A stretch of DNA of 64,000 nucleotides. Source: Globodera rostochiensis. Its lineage: Eukaryota > Nematoda > Chromadorea > Rhabditida > Heteroderidae. Below the pieces are notes generated by a model. It saw only the letters and a list, made by a program, of their open reading frames with translations. It was not told the DNA's origin and ran no database searches. Positions 61,931 through 64,000 of this stretch are shown piece by piece. The stretch is taken from the NCBI GenBank assembly GCA_018350325.1, contig JAEVLN010000009.1, positions 1,075,388 to 1,139,387 on the forward strand. Direction: 5' to 3'. A program made the translations under genes and the position numbers. Each line of letters starts with the position of its first letter. The first letter of the stretch is position 1.

Positions 61931-63612
61931 TTGACAACTTAAACTATCATTTCTTGGTAATAAATCTGACAAACTTTGCCCGACCAAATGGCGTCATCAA
62001 ATGCAACAGAAAAAACAATTGATTTCGAAATGTTTCTTCTGTTTCTCGGCGGTGCCATTGATCTGTTGGCTAACCTGGTGGGCGTGCCATTGTCCGTGAT
62101 CAATCTGTGCTTGGTGGCACGCACATCCGTCATCCATCCAAACATGAAATTCATCTTGATCTTCCAAAGTTTCTTCATTCTTACGGTAATGTTTAATTTA
62201 AATTCGCACCAATGTCGATCGAAGGGGTCACCTGCTGGACAAAATGTCACCTAAGTGTGTAAATCGGTCAAAATGTCACCAAAAATAACCACCAATTTCA
62301 CGAGACTATAAAACCGGGGCCATATAAAAAGAAGTTTTGAAGGAATTATGAAAAAACCGGGACCAAAATTCCAGTACCAAAATGGAAAAAGTTAAACATT
62401 TCAGTACCAATTCCGGTCACGGCCTTTTGGAGGCCAATTCGGCTTAATTCCAATTTAACATTTAAAAATAATTTACATTTTCATTTAGTTGTTTCTTTCC
62501 GTATATATTGCCGTCACTTCATCGCCTGACTCAAAGCCACCGCTAACCAGTTTGATCACGACCGCCGTTCAACTGGTGGTCGGCAGCGTGGAATTGGCCA
62601 TGTTTGACGGGTTGTGCCAATACAATTCCAAAATTTATCAGAAAATGTTGTCAAACGAAGACGCTCACAATCTTTCGTTGCGTTATCAGGTCAGGGTGGC
62701 CATAGGATTCAAAATTTAATTGATTAAATGTCAAAATAAGCTTTCCGAAAATATTCGAATTGGCAAACAACTGATTCCTCCATTATCGCTGAATTTGGTC
62801 AATATTTTTGCTGGAACAATTGTTTTAATTTGGGGCTATTTTGACCTGCCAAATTTTGCGCAAATCCATAATTTGGTTTCTACTTTAAATTCATTTTGCG
62901 GACTTCTCATTGAGCTGTTCATTATTACGTAAACTTTTGTTGTTGTTAACATTTTTTGCATTTAAAAATATAATTTTTATTATATTTCTAGTTGTCACCC
63001 ATTTTTGAAGAGGGATTTGTTTCAAATTTGGCATAAATTTCGCTTTCTGTTCGGATTCTGTCGGATTGGCTCCAACTGTCGAATTGAAGATGTAACAGAA
63101 ACAATTGACATAAACTCATTCTCAACAGCTGGAATTGCCCTGAGGGATTTAATCACCGGAAAAACATTAACTGATCAATCGAAACCGGATGAACACTTTG
63201 CCATGCTGAAAAATGCATGGGAAAAACCGATCAACAGACAGATAATTTTGACCAAATCTGTTTAATTGAAGATGGCATCTGTCCTTAAGCTGATCATAGC
63301 CAAACATCTGACTTATTTTCTTTTATTCCTTTTGAAATTATGTCAATCCAAATTCCAATTTTTAGTTTTTCTAACCGGATATTATTATTTAAGTACCGGT
63401 TAATCAATATTTTAGAAATTTCTGAGAAAAGCCAATTAATAATTAATTTTAAAAATTTTACCACTTTGTAATTATTTGAGAAAAGTTTGATTTATGTTTT
63501 AATTGAAATAATATTAATACTACTTTATTCATTGGACCACGTGGAATTTATCGCATAATTGCATAAAATTTGGTCCTCAACTTTTCGTGTTGTTGATTCG
63601 ACTAAACAGTTC
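61931..63612. repeat. Right arm of the inverted duplication
   Basis: The reverse complement matches 49655-52050. The break near 62218 replaces the segment that holds helix 3 in the left arm with about 90 bp containing GGTCAAAATGTCACC repeats. The outer end abuts the collagen stop codon at 63637. Confidence 0.8.
61976..63265 (+). pseudogene. Truncated duplicate of the serpentine receptor
   Basis: Exon 1 (helices LLFLGGAIDLLANLVGV and FILIFQSFFILTVMF), the exon from 62489 (LFLSVYIAVTSSPDSKPPLT), the exon from 62720 and the last exon 63005-63265 (LFQIWHKFRFLFGF to LTKSV) are nearly identical to the minus-strand copy at 50063-52008. The exon with helix 3 and the ER-x-x-AT motif is missing, and the first ATG is lost (CTTTGCCCGACC instead of ATGCTCGACC), leaving ATGGCGTCATC a few codons inside. 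A receptor without helix 3 would not fold normally, so I call it a pseudogene. Confidence 0.7.
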
Positions 63613-63636
63613 TGGCGATGTACTGCTTGTACAAAT

Positions 63637-64000
63637 TTACGCCTTCTTGGCCATCTTCTTCTGAAGCACAACATTGCGAGCAGGGCAAGGACAGTAGGCT
63701 GCATCGCCTCCGGGCACTCCAGCAGTTCCAGGCCCTCCAGGCTGACCGGGTGCTCCCGGTTGTCCCGGGTGTCCGGGCGCGCCCTGCGCTCCGGGCTGAC
63801 CTTGGCCACCGGATTTTCCGGGCTGACCAGGCACACCGGGTTGTCCAGGTTGTCCGGGTGCGCCTGGAGCTCCCTTCGGGCCGGGTATGGCGGAACTAAA
63901 ATGCATTCAAATCACTCCTGGTCATCAAAATGATCTATTTACGTGGTAACTCCTGGTGCGCCGGGCTGTCCCGGCTGTCCAGGTCCGCCAGCGCGACCGG
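63637..64000 (-). CDS. Cuticular collagen, 3' part (continues past the window)
   Basis: Minus strand, two exons visible: from the window edge to about 63944 ([16 protein letters not shown]) and about 63895-63637 ([20 protein letters not shown]... to [12 protein letters not shown], then [11 protein letters not shown], stop). Gly-X-Y triplets with short breaks and the C-terminal YCPC cluster are the hallmark of nematode cuticle collagens, which trimerise in the secretory pathway and cross-link in the cuticle. The N-terminal hydrophobic region, furin-like site and upstream cysteine knots lie outside the window. The intron at about 63896-63943 is small and typical. The 3' flank directly borders the inverted duplication. 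Confidence 0.93.

Overview
The window looks like nuclear DNA of a plant-parasitic nematode, most likely a cyst nematode (Globodera/Heterodera group). It is AT-rich, with intron-rich genes whose introns mostly end in TTTCAG/TTTTAG. It carries a nematode cuticular collagen, nematode-type chemoreceptors, BTB and F-box proteins, and two copies of an F-box-like family that I remember as greatly expanded in Globodera. At least two introns only work as GC-AG introns, a habit reported for Globodera. The genus is inferred; no ribosomal or mitochondrial marker settles it.

Layout, left to right: a PMP3/UPF0057 membrane peptide (1.1-1.9 kb, -); a small unknown gene (2.8-3.5 kb, +); a gene for a secreted protein with three HTH-like domains and two single-base frameshifts (3.7-5.1 kb, +); a membrane-protein last exon split by a MITE (5.6-6.1 kb, -); a BTB protein (7.4-8.8 kb, +); a head-only adducin (9.8-12.0 kb, +); an AKAP7-like 2H phosphoesterase (12.6-14.2 kb, -); a 37-bp minisatellite (15.1-15.5 kb); a signal-peptide + armadillo + RING gene (15.9-18.8 kb, +); an F-box protein (19.3-21.8 kb, -); a hAT-type repeat zone (21.4-23.8 kb); a PRXL2-type thioredoxin-fold protein (24.1-25.8 kb, +); poorly resolved exons including a secreted Cys-rich protein (26.3-29.2 kb, -); an Sra-like chemoreceptor (30.7-33.1 kb, -); a 19-exon gene joining a signal peptide and a long novel N-terminal region to a poly(A)-polymerase domain (35.2-42.6 kb, +); two MULE-like inverted-repeat elements (42.8-44.8 kb); a gustatory-receptor-like gene (44.9-48.0 kb, -); a large inverted duplication whose arms carry one intact and one truncated serpentine receptor (49.7-52.0 and 61.9-63.6 kb) around two tandem F-box-like genes (53.9-56.1 and 57.2-60.1 kb, -); and the 3' part of a cuticle collagen (63.6 kb to the window end, -).

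The main biological result is three genes in which a short first exon or N-terminus encodes a secretory signal peptide joined, in phase, to domains that normally work in the nucleus or cytoplasm: armadillo repeats plus RING, a poly(A) polymerase, and HTH DNA-binding-like repeats. The armadillo-RING gene also has three copies of the 6-mer ATGCCA/TGGCAT (the cyst-nematode dorsal-gland 'DOG box') within 100 bp, 200-300 bp upstream of its ATG. Together these suggest a cluster of candidate effectors derived from housekeeping proteins.

The second result is the density of non-autonomous DNA transposons. At least six have 7-8 bp target-site duplications (hAT-like) and three have 10-12 bp direct repeats (MULE-like). 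Several have interiors made of amplified palindromic sub-repeats, and they sit in introns or, in one case, inside an exon. No transposase gene is visible.
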